A stretch of 64,000 bases of DNA from Strigamia acuminata. Lineage: Eukaryota > Arthropoda > Chilopoda > Geophilomorpha > Linotaeniidae. The notes under the pieces are model-generated. The model was not told where the DNA came from. It did not search any database and was given only the letters and a program-made list of their open reading frames with translations. Position 1 is the stretch's first letter; every line of letters starts with the position of its first letter. A program made the position numbers and the translations under genes. The stretch lies in the NCBI GenBank assembly GCA_949358305.1, contig OX442314.1:41860581-41924580 (forward strand), written 5' to 3'. This document shows, piece after piece, positions 1 to 9,348 of this stretch.

Positions 1-42
1 CCTCGCATTGTCCTTGATACGACGACGCAGCAGCTTCCCTGC
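1..42 (-). pseudogene. Downstream continuation of the zinc-ribbon exon split by the copia insertion
   Basis: Read on the minus strand, this flank continues the frame of the exon at 6448-6982 once the copia element and one copy of the 5-bp target duplication are ignored. The junction keeps the frame, and the first residues after it are AGKLLRRRIK, a basic stretch. Only about 14 codons are visible before the window edge. The product is unknown. Confidence 0.55.
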
Positions 43-47
43 GGACT

Positions 48-327
48 TGTTGAAAGTATGGATTGATGAACAAATTCCAGGCCAAAAGTGAGTAAAAGAA
101 CAAGATTTAATCATCTCATGCAAGCATGGAGAAAAATCAACAACAAGAGAACAAGTAATAACAACAGTTGCTAAGCAGTTAAAAAACAACTCCAACTACG
201 GTAACCCAATTGATACATCAATGTTTACATGATAATAAACTATAAAATCATAAATAATTACAAATCAAACATGTGTAACATCAATAATCAATTGCATATC
301 ACAAATCTCGGAGAACAAAAGCCAACA
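48..327 (-). repeat. 3' LTR of the copia element
   Basis: This 280-bp terminal repeat matches 6163-6442 along its whole length by eye and has TGTTG/CAACA ends. The GGACT target copy precedes it at 43-47. Confidence 0.97.
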
Positions 328-346
328 GAGCCCCCCATTCTCCGAG
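328..346 (-). promoter_or_regulatory. Polypurine tract of the copia element
   Basis: On the minus strand the bases just before the 3' LTR include a run of six G and a GAGAA stretch (GAGAATGGGGGGCTC). This is the expected place and composition for the plus-strand DNA primer used in reverse transcription. Confidence 0.8.
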
Positions 347-394
347 ACATGACTCAATCATATAACAAGATATAACAAAAGTAAATGCGAAAAC

Positions 395-3300
395 CTATCG
401 CAAACTACTGTAAAAATGTTGACATAAATATCGAATGCGGGCGGGCGAGAAAAATTTTGTGAAGATGTCCGCAGGGTTTAATTCACCTGAAACTTTCCTC
501 AAAACAAAAACACCCTCATTTAGCCAATCCCGCAGGAAAAAGAATTTCACGTCAATGTGCTTTGTCCTCCGATTCTCTATATCGTTGCGGGTGAAAAAAA
601 TCGTCGACAGAGAATCAGAGAACATGGTTGGGGCCGGAAGTTGAAAAATCCGGGTCCGCTCAATCGCGCCATGAAGCCAGACAATTTCCTTTGCGCCGTC
701 CAGAAGAGCAAGGAATTCCGCTTCCATAATGGACAAGGCGCAATAGCGTTGCTTACAGCAACCCCAGGAAATGGGAACCCCGAACACCGAAATTGTATAA
801 CCTCCGAAGCTCTTTCTTGTATCTCGATCTGAGATCCAAGAAGCATCGGAGTGCCCTGATAGAATATCTCCAGTGACCGCGGAAAGCTGAATTGAATATT
901 CCCGCGTATTCTTCACATACTGGAGGATCTGTAGCAAAAGGGCCACGTGCCTTCCAGTAAAGCACGTGTTATATTGTGACATAAGGATAACTGGAAAGAG
1001 GATATCGGGACGCGTTCGAGAAGCTAGAAAGAGCAGAGACCCAATGAGAGACCGATATGGGAATTCATCATCCCTCAAAACACGTTCACCATCTCTAGCA
1101 CAATTGACCATCGTGCCAACGGTAATCGGGACTTTGCACAAATGCTCGGAGGAAATTCCGTAGTCTTCAGCAATCTTATCAATGTAATCGCGCTGATGGA
1201 TGCAGATTTTACCACCATCGCGATCAAATTGGACGCCCAACAACTTCGATACCGGACCCAAATCTGTTATCGTGAAAATTGCACGAAGGGCCTTAACAGT
1301 TCGATCACGCGGATCTTGTCCTTTGGTGAAAAGTACCATGTCATCAACATAAACAAGGATGACAGCATCATAAGTGTTGGAAATAAATACGCCATTAATC
1401 CCAAGAAGCTTGTGGAAATTAATCCCTAGCAAAGCCTCAACCAGGCGGAAATTCCATTGCCGTCCGCTCTGATGAAGGCCATAAAGGGCCTTATGAAGCC
1501 TCCATACCTTACCGGCATTCTGAGGAGTTTCCCAGCCCTTAGGAATTCTCATGAAGATAGCTTCATCTAAGTTGCCATATAAATAAGCACCCTTGACATC
1601 GAGATGTGCATCTAGCCAGCCTAAAACGACTACTAGAAGCACGAAAAACAGGCGTATAAGCACATAGTTAACCACGGGACTGAAAACCTCGGAATAGTCG
1701 ACTCCGAACTTTTGGCTAAAGCCCTGGGCAACCAACATCGCTCTAAAACGGCGCACGACGCCTTCTGCATCGCGCTTGATGTAGTAAACCCATTTATTCC
1801 CCACAATGTTCACATTAGAAGGAGGTTTCTCAACCTCTTCGTAAACACCTCGCTCACGGAAGAGTGAAAGCTCTTCCTCCATGGCTTTCTGCCAATGGAC
1901 ACGGTCGGGACTTGCAATAGCTTCCTTATAGGTGCGAGGAACCTGGGCAAATAAGGAGTGCGCGTACCGTGGTGTAGCAGAATAGCAATCCCCTAATGCT
2001 TCATCTTCTGAAGCCGTAGGACTAGGAAGAGGAAAAGCAGTTGGATCTGCCGGAGGGGGATCAACCGTGCAAACAGGCACGTTCCGGGTGCAAAAGTCAA
2101 AATTATCCCGGTCATATGCTAATCGATGATCTGCGCAATATTGCGCAACGTCAACATGACTCCGTAATCTGGTATGATCCGGGGGATAAAAATACACATC
2201 AGTGTTTCCCATAGTCGCACCAGACTGCCGAATCACCTCGGAGCGAGTCCACTTGCCCCCCACAGCCGAAGTAGAAGGCTGAGGCTGATTTAGTGGCGAG
2301 GCAATAGTAGGTGGTGTAGGCAACGGATGCGCTTGCGCCGAAGGTCGAGTAACCACAGGCGGTGGAGGAGGAGGATAAGAAGGTGGAGGAGGATAAGAAA
2401 GCGGAGGAAGATTGGGGGGACGTTGAGGAGGAGGTGGAGGAAGAGGTGGATCGGAATCGAAATCCGAATCTAATGTCACCGATATAGCTCCCTCATCAGT
2501 TACCTCAGTACCCTCATAAAAACGAGGATGTCCCCACATGCAGTTTTCATCAAAACGAACATGCTTTGACTCAAACACTGCACGGCGCTTCGGGCACCAC
2601 ACGCGATAACCTCGCGTGCGCAAAGCATAGCCAACAACTACACCCGTCCAGGCTCGAGACTCGAATTTTGAACCACGGACCTGTTGTGGTATGTGCACGA
2701 AACACCTTGACCCAATCACTTTTAAGTGCTTGAGTGGAACAGCCTTATTGTACCACAGACAATAGGGGATAAGGTTGTTCAGAGATTTATGTGGAAAGCG
2801 ATTCTTGAGATAAATCATTGAAACCGCGAGCTCAGCCCACAATTCTCGAGGCAAAGACGTCATCAAAAACAAGGAACGCACGCCTTCAAATAAGGTGCGG
2901 TTAAGGCGTTCCGCAACGCCATTCTGCTCAGGTGTATAAACATTCGTGCGCTGTGCCTTGATGCCACGCTGGAGCAAGAAATTTTCGAAATTTTTAGAGC
3001 AAAATTCCATCCCGTTATCGGTTCTGACTGCTTTAATGCAGCCAGCCCCCCATAATGTTTCCATCCGAGCATGGAAAAGTTTAAAAACTTCAAAAACTTC
3101 CCCCTTCGTTTTCATAGGGACAACAAAGGAATAGCGAGAAAAGTCATCCACGATCGTTAATAAATAACGAGCGCCACCCACGGAAGTAGTTGGGGAATTT
3201 CCCCAAACGTCCATATGGATTAAATCCAAAGGCTTCTTACTGGAAATTCTATTCTTTGCACTCGGAAACGAGGCTCGGGTGGATTTAGAACGAGCACACA

Positions 3301-4876
3301 CGGCACATGCCGGAAATGCGGAAGTCGAAATATCGATTCCGGAAGCATTCGGAGATTTCGCTAAAAAGTGTAAACCTTCGGTATTAAAATGCCCAAATCT
3401 CCGGTGCCAAAGCTCTAAATCGGATAACTTCCCCTTCGGGGGCTTACAAGGAGGGGATAAAGCAGGTCCCTCGGCAAAAGTGACATGCCGAGCAGGCTTT
3501 ATAGTCTGCGCAGAGAGGACCGGCTTGACCACTGAGGTGGCCGTAAGCGCAGGAAGCGGCGCAGATGTAGGATCTGCGGGCAAGACATGCTGAAGGGAAT
3601 ATAAATCATCCTTCAGTTTGGCATGCAAAAGAAATTGTTTGGCTTTGTCGGACGGATCAAAAATGGTCATTAAACCATTTGAAGCCACAAAATGTAGTCC
3701 GGCGCGATCAATTTTTGACAAACTGACTAAATTACGCGAAAAAGCGGGGGCATGAAGAACATTATGCATTGTGACGGGAAATTCTCCTTTCGCGCCACCA
3801 CGACCAATCCGCAAAACCACGTCACCTATACCATCAACTCGTGAACGGCCTTCACCCAAAATGATGAAATAATTCGAAACGGGCTTGTACGTCGAAAAAG
3901 AATCACGACGGCAACACACGTGATCAGATGAACCCGAATCAATTAGCCATTCCAAAGACGAAGTCGATGCGACGTTGGATTCTGACCGTGCAAAGAAACC
4001 TAAACCGGACCTTGCACTTGAAACACTTTGAGCACTCGGGGCAGGTGGTGTTGCATTACCGCGTCCACTTTTGCGGTTCCGAGACGAAGATCGGCGACCA
4101 CGATTGGTAGACGAGTTGGAAGAGGCAACGCCCTGGACTCGAGGTTTGGGGCACTTGTTCGCATAGTGTCCCATTTCCTTGCAATTAAAGCACTGAATTT
4201 GTGACAAGGGCTTGAAAACTCTCGTCGGTGCACTCGAAGACGAACTCGCTGACTGTAAACTAGTCGATGACCCCGAATCTGCATTCTTCATCTTCAAACG
4301 ATTAAATTCGGAGAGAAGATGGTCGGAGACTCCCTTTAATGTGAAATCCGCTTTGGACCAATGGTAAATTGTTTGCACGGTCGCCTCGTATGAATCCGGT
4401 AACAAATCCAAAAGTTGATAAGCGACATCCGAATCTGAAAATGTAACTTCCAAGTCCTTTAAAACTGCACGGGCTTTGGTGACACGGCTAATGAAAACTG
4501 ACATGTCTTCATTCGGAAGTAAACGCATCATCAGGAAATCTCGGCGGAGTTTAGCAATTCGGGCAAGAGAAGTCGGCTGAAATGTCGCTTTCAAGGCTAC
4601 CCAGGCGTCACGTGCGGAATCCGCAGCAAGAACAATGTCCTGATATTGGGACTCGACAAACAAGCCAAGCAAGGCTTTTGCACGCTTTGAACGGTCGTCG
4701 TGAAGCTGTTTTCGAGGCTGATCCCAGGCTTCGTCTCTGACCGGAGGATTCTCTGAGATGAAATCATCTACTCCTTTTTCCAAGAGCAAAAATTGGATAT
4801 TTCGGGACCAAGATTCGTAGTTATCAGAGTTCAGTCGTGGAATTGAAAATTGGTGAGATTTGCCGGAATCCGCCAT
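395..4876 (-). CDS. Copia gag-pol polyprotein, intact
   Basis: This 1493-residue single-frame polyprotein supplies capsid and enzymes for copia retrotransposition. Visible domains in order: gag-like N-terminus (about 5-230); CCHC zinc knuckle CFNCKEMGHYANKC (229-242); aspartic protease DSGSS (313-317); gag-pre-integrase region (about 488-530) with LELWHRRFGH; integrase core with HMDVWGNSP, TDNGMEF and PEQNGVAERLN (about 554-660); a proline-rich spacer (810-860); RT (about 1025-1260) with YVDDM at 1176-1180; RNase H (about 1335-1480) with SDASW and MEAEFLAL. The length is normal for a fused copia polyprotein. No stop or frameshift is present, and the motifs I checked are intact. The loop before the RT active site reads LYGLHQSGRQW, a little off the usual LYGLKQAPRxW. 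The start at 4876 is the first ATG of the frame. Confidence 0.97.
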   Translation of the reverse strand: MADSGKSHQFSIPRLNSDNYESWSRNIQFLLLEKGVDDFISENPPVRDEAWDQPRKQLHDDRSKRAKALLGLFVESQYQDIVLAADSARDAWVALKATFQPTSLARIAKLRRDFLMMRLLPNEDMSVFISRVTKARAVLKDLEVTFSDSDVAYQLLDLLPDSYEATVQTIYHWSKADFTLKGVSDHLLSEFNRLKMKNADSGSSTSLQSASSSSSAPTRVFKPLSQIQCFNCKEMGHYANKCPKPRVQGVASSNSSTNRGRRSSSRNRKSGRGNATPPAPSAQSVSSARSGLGFFARSESNVASTSSLEWLIDSGSSDHVCCRRDSFSTYKPVSNYFIILGEGRSRVDGIGDVVLRIGRGGAKGEFPVTMHNVLHAPAFSRNLVSLSKIDRAGLHFVASNGLMTIFDPSDKAKQFLLHAKLKDDLYSLQHVLPADPTSAPLPALTATSVVKPVLSAQTIKPARHVTFAEGPALSPPCKPPKGKLSDLELWHRRFGHFNTEGLHFLAKSPNASGIDISTSAFPACAVCARSKSTRASFPSAKNRISSKKPLDLIHMDVWGNSPTTSVGGARYLLTIVDDFSRYSFVVPMKTKGEVFEVFKLFHARMETLWGAGCIKAVRTDNGMEFCSKNFENFLLQRGIKAQRTNVYTPEQNGVAERLNRTLFEGVRSLFLMTSLPRELWAELAVSMIYLKNRFPHKSLNNLIPYCLWYNKAVPLKHLKVIGSRCFVHIPQQVRGSKFESRAWTGVVVGYALRTRGYRVWCPKRRAVFESKHVRFDENCMWGHPRFYEGTEVTDEGAISVTLDSDFDSDPPLPPPPPQRPPNLPPLSYPPPPSYPPPPPPVVTRPSAQAHPLPTPPTIASPLNQPQPSTSAVGGKWTRSEVIRQSGATMGNTDVYFYPPDHTRLRSHVDVAQYCADHRLAYDRDNFDFCTRNVPVCTVDPPPADPTAFPLPSPTASEDEALGDCYSATPRYAHSLFAQVPRTYKEAIASPDRVHWQKAMEEELSLFRERGVYEEVEKPPSNVNIVGNKWVYYIKRDAEGVVRRFRAMLVAQGFSQKFGVDYSEVFSPVVNYVLIRLFFVLLVVVLGWLDAHLDVKGAYLYGNLDEAIFMRIPKGWETPQNAGKVWRLHKALYGLHQSGRQWNFRLVEALLGINFHKLLGINGVFISNTYDAVILVYVDDMVLFTKGQDPRDRTVKALRAIFTITDLGPVSKLLGVQFDRDGGKICIHQRDYIDKIAEDYGISSEHLCKVPITVGTMVNCARDGERVLRDDEFPYRSLIGSLLFLASRTRPDILFPVILMSQYNTCFTGRHVALLLQILQYVKNTREYSIQLSAVTGDILSGHSDASWISDRDTRKSFGGYTISVFGVPISWGCCKQRYCALSIMEAEFLALLDGAKEIVWLHGAIERTRIFQLPAPTMFSDSLSTIFFTRNDIENRRTKHIDVKFFFLRDWLNEGVFVLRKVSGELNPADIFTKFFSPARIRYLCQHFYSSLR

Positions 4877-6148
4877 GACGATATAAGTGAGCGGTTCTGC
4901 GAAAAGTTTGGTCGAGGTGACAGGAGAACGCGCGGTATCGTTGTTCGAGGCGGAAAACCAGAATTGGACTATTCAGGTTGCTAGCCAACCCAACTAAACA
5001 GTGGCCGTTTAGGAGTTGTCGGGAAATAATGGCCCTATGGCCCCCGGATACTCCACTGTCGGGCACGGCAAATTAATACAACGGTCAAAGTGCAATGACC
5101 GAGGCAAAGATTTGTATCTGTTAGGGCAATTAAATCCACTAACAAATACAAATCCAGGATCCTACACCAGGTCCCTACCAAAAACCTTAATCTTATACAA
5201 AGTTTCACGAAACTTAATATTTAACAAAGTTTCATGAAAAAAAATGAGGAGAATCTGGTAGAATCTCTTGGAAAACTCGATCAAAACTTCTTGAAAATCT
5301 CTGCAAATTGGTTGGCAAACTTCTGCCACTTCGTGTCTGATTTCACACGGAAGTCCACGCAAAAATCGACGTAACCTGACGAAATCTGCAAAAATAAACA
5401 CGAAAAAGTACATGAGAATTCAATTCAATGTTTAAAATCTTCAAAGATCTTCGAAAATCGACGAAAATCTTGAAAAAACAGTCACAAAATGCGTCTGCTG
5501 CTCTCGTGTTCGTAATCGACGTAACGGACACAAAAAAAATTTGAAACAAATCCCAAAGTACTCACAACACTTGTAGAAACAAGTGGAATAATCCAGTAAT
5601 CCCTGGCACAACACAGTATCGACGAAAAAGCACTAAATTCGATGAAAAGCACGTTAAAATTCGGCGAGAAGATCCTCGTGAAGCGCACGGGTATATGGCG
5701 CAAAAATAACGAAAATCGGCCCGAAAAACGTGGAAAACATGATGAAAAGTACTCACAATCGTGTGTATAACACGTACACTGCTAAACACAAGCAGATACT
5801 GGATGGCACAGTCAAAAACTCGATGAAATACGCGAAAATCGTCGGCGAAAATCACTCGGAATTTGGTGCATCGCGATCGGGCGAATCTGCGGCGATCATC
5901 GGCGAAAATTCACGGAAATCCATCAGGAAAAGTACCCACGATCCTTCTACAAGCTCAGGACAGTACCCACGAAAATTTGCAGCGTTCAAATCCGTTGCAA
6001 ATTGTAGAAAAAGCATCAAAATCGTCGGCCATTTTGCCAGGAGCGAGTAATCGATCAGCAGGATAAGATGAACGAAAATTCATGGAATTTTGACAAAAAC
6101 TTGGCCAAAATTCAACATGAACAACTCACAGTGATGGAATGAACTCTA
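4877..6148 (-). other. Long untranslated leader of the copia element
   Basis: About 1.27 kb separates the primer site from the gag-pol start, which is long for this superfamily. It is A/T rich, holds only short reading frames, and repeatedly shows GAAAATC/CGAAAATC-type words (for example near 5450-5480 and 5820-5910 on the plus strand). Its role is unknown. It may carry packaging or translation-initiation signals. Confidence 0.7.
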
Positions 6149-6162
6149 ATCCTCTGCTACCA
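6149..6162 (-). promoter_or_regulatory. Primer-binding site, initiator tRNA-Met
   Basis: The minus strand reads TGGTAGCAGAGGAT directly after the 5' LTR. This is complementary to the 3' end of eukaryotic initiator tRNA-Met as I recall it (14 of 14 bases), the primer commonly used by copia elements. There is no gap between LTR and site. Confidence 0.9.
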
Positions 6163-6442
6163 TGTTGAAAGTATGGATTGATGAACAAATTCCAGGCCAA
6201 AAGTGAGTAAAAGAACAAGATTTAATCATCTCATGCAAGCATGGAGAAAAATCAACAACAAGAGAACAAGTAATAACAACAGTTGCTAAGCAGTTAAAAA
6301 ACAACTCCAACTACGGTAACCCAATTGATACATCAATGTTTACATGATAATAAACTATAAAATCATAAATAATTACAAATCAAACATGTGTAACATCAAT
6401 AATCAATTGCATATCACAAATCTCGGAGAACAAAAGCCAACA
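6163..6442 (-). repeat. 5' LTR of the copia element
   Basis: This 280-bp copy of 48-327 carries the promoter for the leftward transcript. A TTTATA-like box can be read on the minus strand in the GATTTTATAGTTT stretch. The target copy GGACT follows at 6443-6447. Confidence 0.97.
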
Positions 6443-6447
6443 GGACT

Positions 6448-6982
6448 CGATCTGAACCGCAGTTGCGCGCGGGTAGGACGCCCGCCACTCCGCCAACGAG
6501 GTCTCTAGCCGCGCGGTCATCTCTTCCGTCCACTTCGACGGCGCTGGCTCTTGCTTTTGGCGATTCGGGTTCGGCTGGGCTGGGGCCTCTGCTGAAGCCG
6601 CCCGCCCCGCCTGAACCCTTGGTGCCGAAGGAGCAGAACCCGATGGACCAGGCTGCCCGTCCCGCGCTCTGACAGCTTCCACCGTCAAACCACGTGGTAG
6701 GAGGGCATGCCCATGTCGCAACAGGTCTTGCGTCCGCCTCTCCCACGAGTCGACGCTCATCGACGATACCATCGAACGGGCGCGACTCCGGTCGCCGCCT
6801 GGTCGCTGCGAGTGGCGCGCATACCACCTCTGCCTGGGGATGGAAAAAAGCACCAGCCCCATGCCGAGGCAGTTGCCGCACGGCGAATCCCATCCGCCCG
6901 CAGATGTCTCCCAGCGCTCTCCCGAGCAAACAGGGCAGATGTGCCACTGTTCGCTACCGTCGCCGCCACCATTTCCCGAATT
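6448..6982 (-). pseudogene. Zinc-ribbon exon disrupted by copia (copy 1 of 3)
   Basis: An open minus-strand frame has no upstream ATG but begins right after a good splice acceptor (TTTTATCTAG, AG at 6983-6984), so it looks like an internal or 3' exon. Near its start lie paired cysteines CPVC and CGNC (6926-6937 and 6869-6880) separated by 15 residues, a zinc-ribbon or DnaJ-type knuckle. A proline/alanine-rich linker follows, then a helical segment WTEEMTARLETSLAEWRASY. The copia element cuts it after an IES tripeptide, and the frame resumes at 42-1. GC content is clearly higher than in the AT-rich flanks. The same cysteine module occurs at 20794-20868 and 39641-39715. Function unknown. Confidence 0.6.
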
Positions 6983-9348
6983 CTAGATAAAATAAATACA
7001 AAATTAATAAACTATATCAAGGAGTGAAAGGGGAAGGGGGGAAAAAAGTTGGGCTGAGAGTATGACGTAAGGGCTATGAATGAGGATTCCGGCACGAGGA
7101 GGCGACAAAATCAACCTCCCCGGCGAGCACATGACGTCAGTGGATGCTACACAATCGTCGAAGACACCGAGCTGGCGCAAGCCATTTTCGGTGCTCCGGC
7201 GATGCAAGCCGAAATAATTTCCTGAATTCGTTAAACCGAATCAGGATGATATAAAATCCTGACCAAAGCGTGGTGCCTGGTCTAAGAAATGATGGTTGTA
7301 AGAATTTCACACACGACACGGCAAGGGATGGTGAAGGCGACGCAAACCGCAACCAACATGGCGGACCGTTCTGCACAACGGCCCGGCATGTCGGTGAAGT
7401 CTGGCGCCTGAATCAGAACCCAGTTCAGTCGCAGAAAACACGAACAAACCATCGATTGTGACAAAAAGGATGTCTCGAAAAGAAATACGCGAACGAGCGA
7501 AAAAGTGATACACCTTTTCTGCCTGAACGCGAGCGAAAAGAGAAAAGAAATAAAACCACATAATCTTATCGAATTAAAAAAAAACAAATTTAGATGCGCC
7601 GGCTGAGAAAGAAACTCGAGTTCGGGGCAAAATAAACAAAGGAGGGGTTGAAGACTAACAGGGGGAAAAAAAAAGAACGAAAAACTCCAAACGGAAGTGG
7701 ACTTTGATTTCTTCGAGTCGCGCCGCGGCGGCGAGTGATTCGGGAAGCGAACTTCCCGGCTCCTCTTACCGCGGCGACAACCCCTCACCGCTCGCTATTG
7801 TTCTCCCAGATTAGCGGTCTCAGATCGTGCCGTTGGCCACTCAAGTGACCAGCGCGCAGGTCATTGACCTCAATTAGGGACAATAGGAACGAGGGATGCA
7901 CGAATTCCGAGGGGTTAGGCGTGGGTCACGGTGTAACCTTTGCCAGCTGACTCGCGAATTCGACGCCGATACCCACCTATTTCAGAAAGAAAAACCGGGG
8001 ACACGGCGAATGGAGGCAAAAACAAAAAAAAAGATACGTAATCAAAAAAAAAATGAAAAATAAGAAGAAAATTAAAACTGAATTGAAGAAGGAAAACTAA
8101 TCGAGAGAACCTTTCACAGAAACATCGGGAAAAAGAAGAAAGAGAAGCGAAAAGAAGTGATAGAAAATTCGAGATGGAAGACGGATGGCAAACCGAAACC
8201 AATCGCATCAGGTATCACGAAGCGCTTCGTGAGAGAAAACGCCGAAATTTCAGGTTTTCTTCACACAAAATACTTCTTAAAATGTTTTCTGAACACTAAA
8301 TGGTCGAAACCACAAGTGTTTCAGTGAATCGACTCGATCGCGGCGGTCAAAACGACTTTGATCCGCCTGCGTTCCTAGCGAGGAGCGGCGGTCGAAACCG
8401 CCTGCTCGAGCGCTAAGTTGCACGTAATAACGGGGCTGGGGTACGAGAGAAAGCAATCGGTCACGGGTTTTATCGAGAAAAAGGGCCACAGTAAATGATG
8501 CAAAAAGGAAATAAATATGTGTCTTACCCTCATATTGCAACTCAAAAACTTTTTTCCCTGAACACGAACACAAGCAAAAGTCAGCTGATGCTGAATGGTC
8601 GCTCTCTGGAAAACAAGTGACACACGGGGACTATGTCCAGAAACAAGAAACCTCGAGTCTAAACAGAGAACAATCCTCGACCCGTGACCTGTGATTGGGT
8701 CCCACGACACCCTCACCCCTCTAATTGGTGCAATAACTAATTCCCAATCTAAAGAGACAATCTTTCTCAGAAAGCGCAGGAAAAACACCACGAAACAATA
8801 TTATTTTATTGCCACGACAATTTTCCGAATTTTTTAGCGAAAAACTCCCACGATCCCCGGGCAGAGAAATAAAACCTGCTTAAAAATCGCGGCTGCGGTG
8901 CTGAGACCGTCGCCATGGTTACGCTCCTCCGCGAGAATTCGTGACGTCACACGAATGCCACGATTCTCATCGGTTGAGACCGCAACATGACCGCTGAAAC
9001 TGGCCACGGAAAGCAGGTAATTAAACAAACTTCTCCGACCAATGTCAGTGACTTAATCAATCAATTCAACAGTGCTATCGGTCTAGTGACCAACACTGAT
9101 CGATCGGCGACCATCGAGACGAATCACGGGCCTGCTAATCGATTTTCCCAACTTTACCGAGCAACAAGTGACTGCTACAAAACGGGTGAGTTCGATAAAA
9201 AATAAAAAACATCCGTTTCAATAAGTCATCGTTGCAGGGAAACTTACGGTTTCAATTCTGTGTTTGTCGGTGTGACAATGACGAGGATTCGCCGTGTCTA
9301 CGCCTGACGAACGTTCTTCACTTTAAATCCAGCCGAAACAAGGAATTT
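6983..9348. other. No supportable gene; GC-moderate spacer with CRE palindromes
   Basis: Several overlapping short frames occur, but none has recognisable motifs. There are perfect TGACGTCA palindromes at 7132-7139 and 8942-8949. A plus-strand ATG at 8987 is followed 30 bases later by a CAG|GTAA donor (9017), so a tiny first exon under the second palindrome is conceivable but unsupported. Sequence 9190-9215 is A-rich. Confidence 0.4.

Larger units (their letters stand above)
48..6442 (-). mobile_element. Complete Ty1/copia LTR retrotransposon
   Basis: This is a 6395-bp element with two 280-bp direct LTRs (48-327 and 6163-6442). Both begin TGTTG and end CAACA, and they appear identical by eye. 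A 5-bp target duplication GGACT lies at 43-47 and 6443-6447. Transcription runs leftwards, so 6163-6442 is the 5' LTR. A primer site abuts the 5' LTR, a purine tract abuts the 3' LTR, and one uninterrupted gag-pol frame lies between. Identical LTRs and an intact frame indicate a very recent insertion that may still be mobile. It has split a GC-rich exon. Confidence 0.97.

Noticed and set aside
6414-6947. 177-codon minus frame overlapping the zinc-ribbon exon
   Set aside because: It is in a different frame from the cysteine-paired exon and has composition typical of a GC-rich shadow frame.
7282-7788. 168-codon minus frame rich in F, S and L
   Set aside because: Low-complexity translation of purine-rich DNA on the other strand; no motif, no partner.
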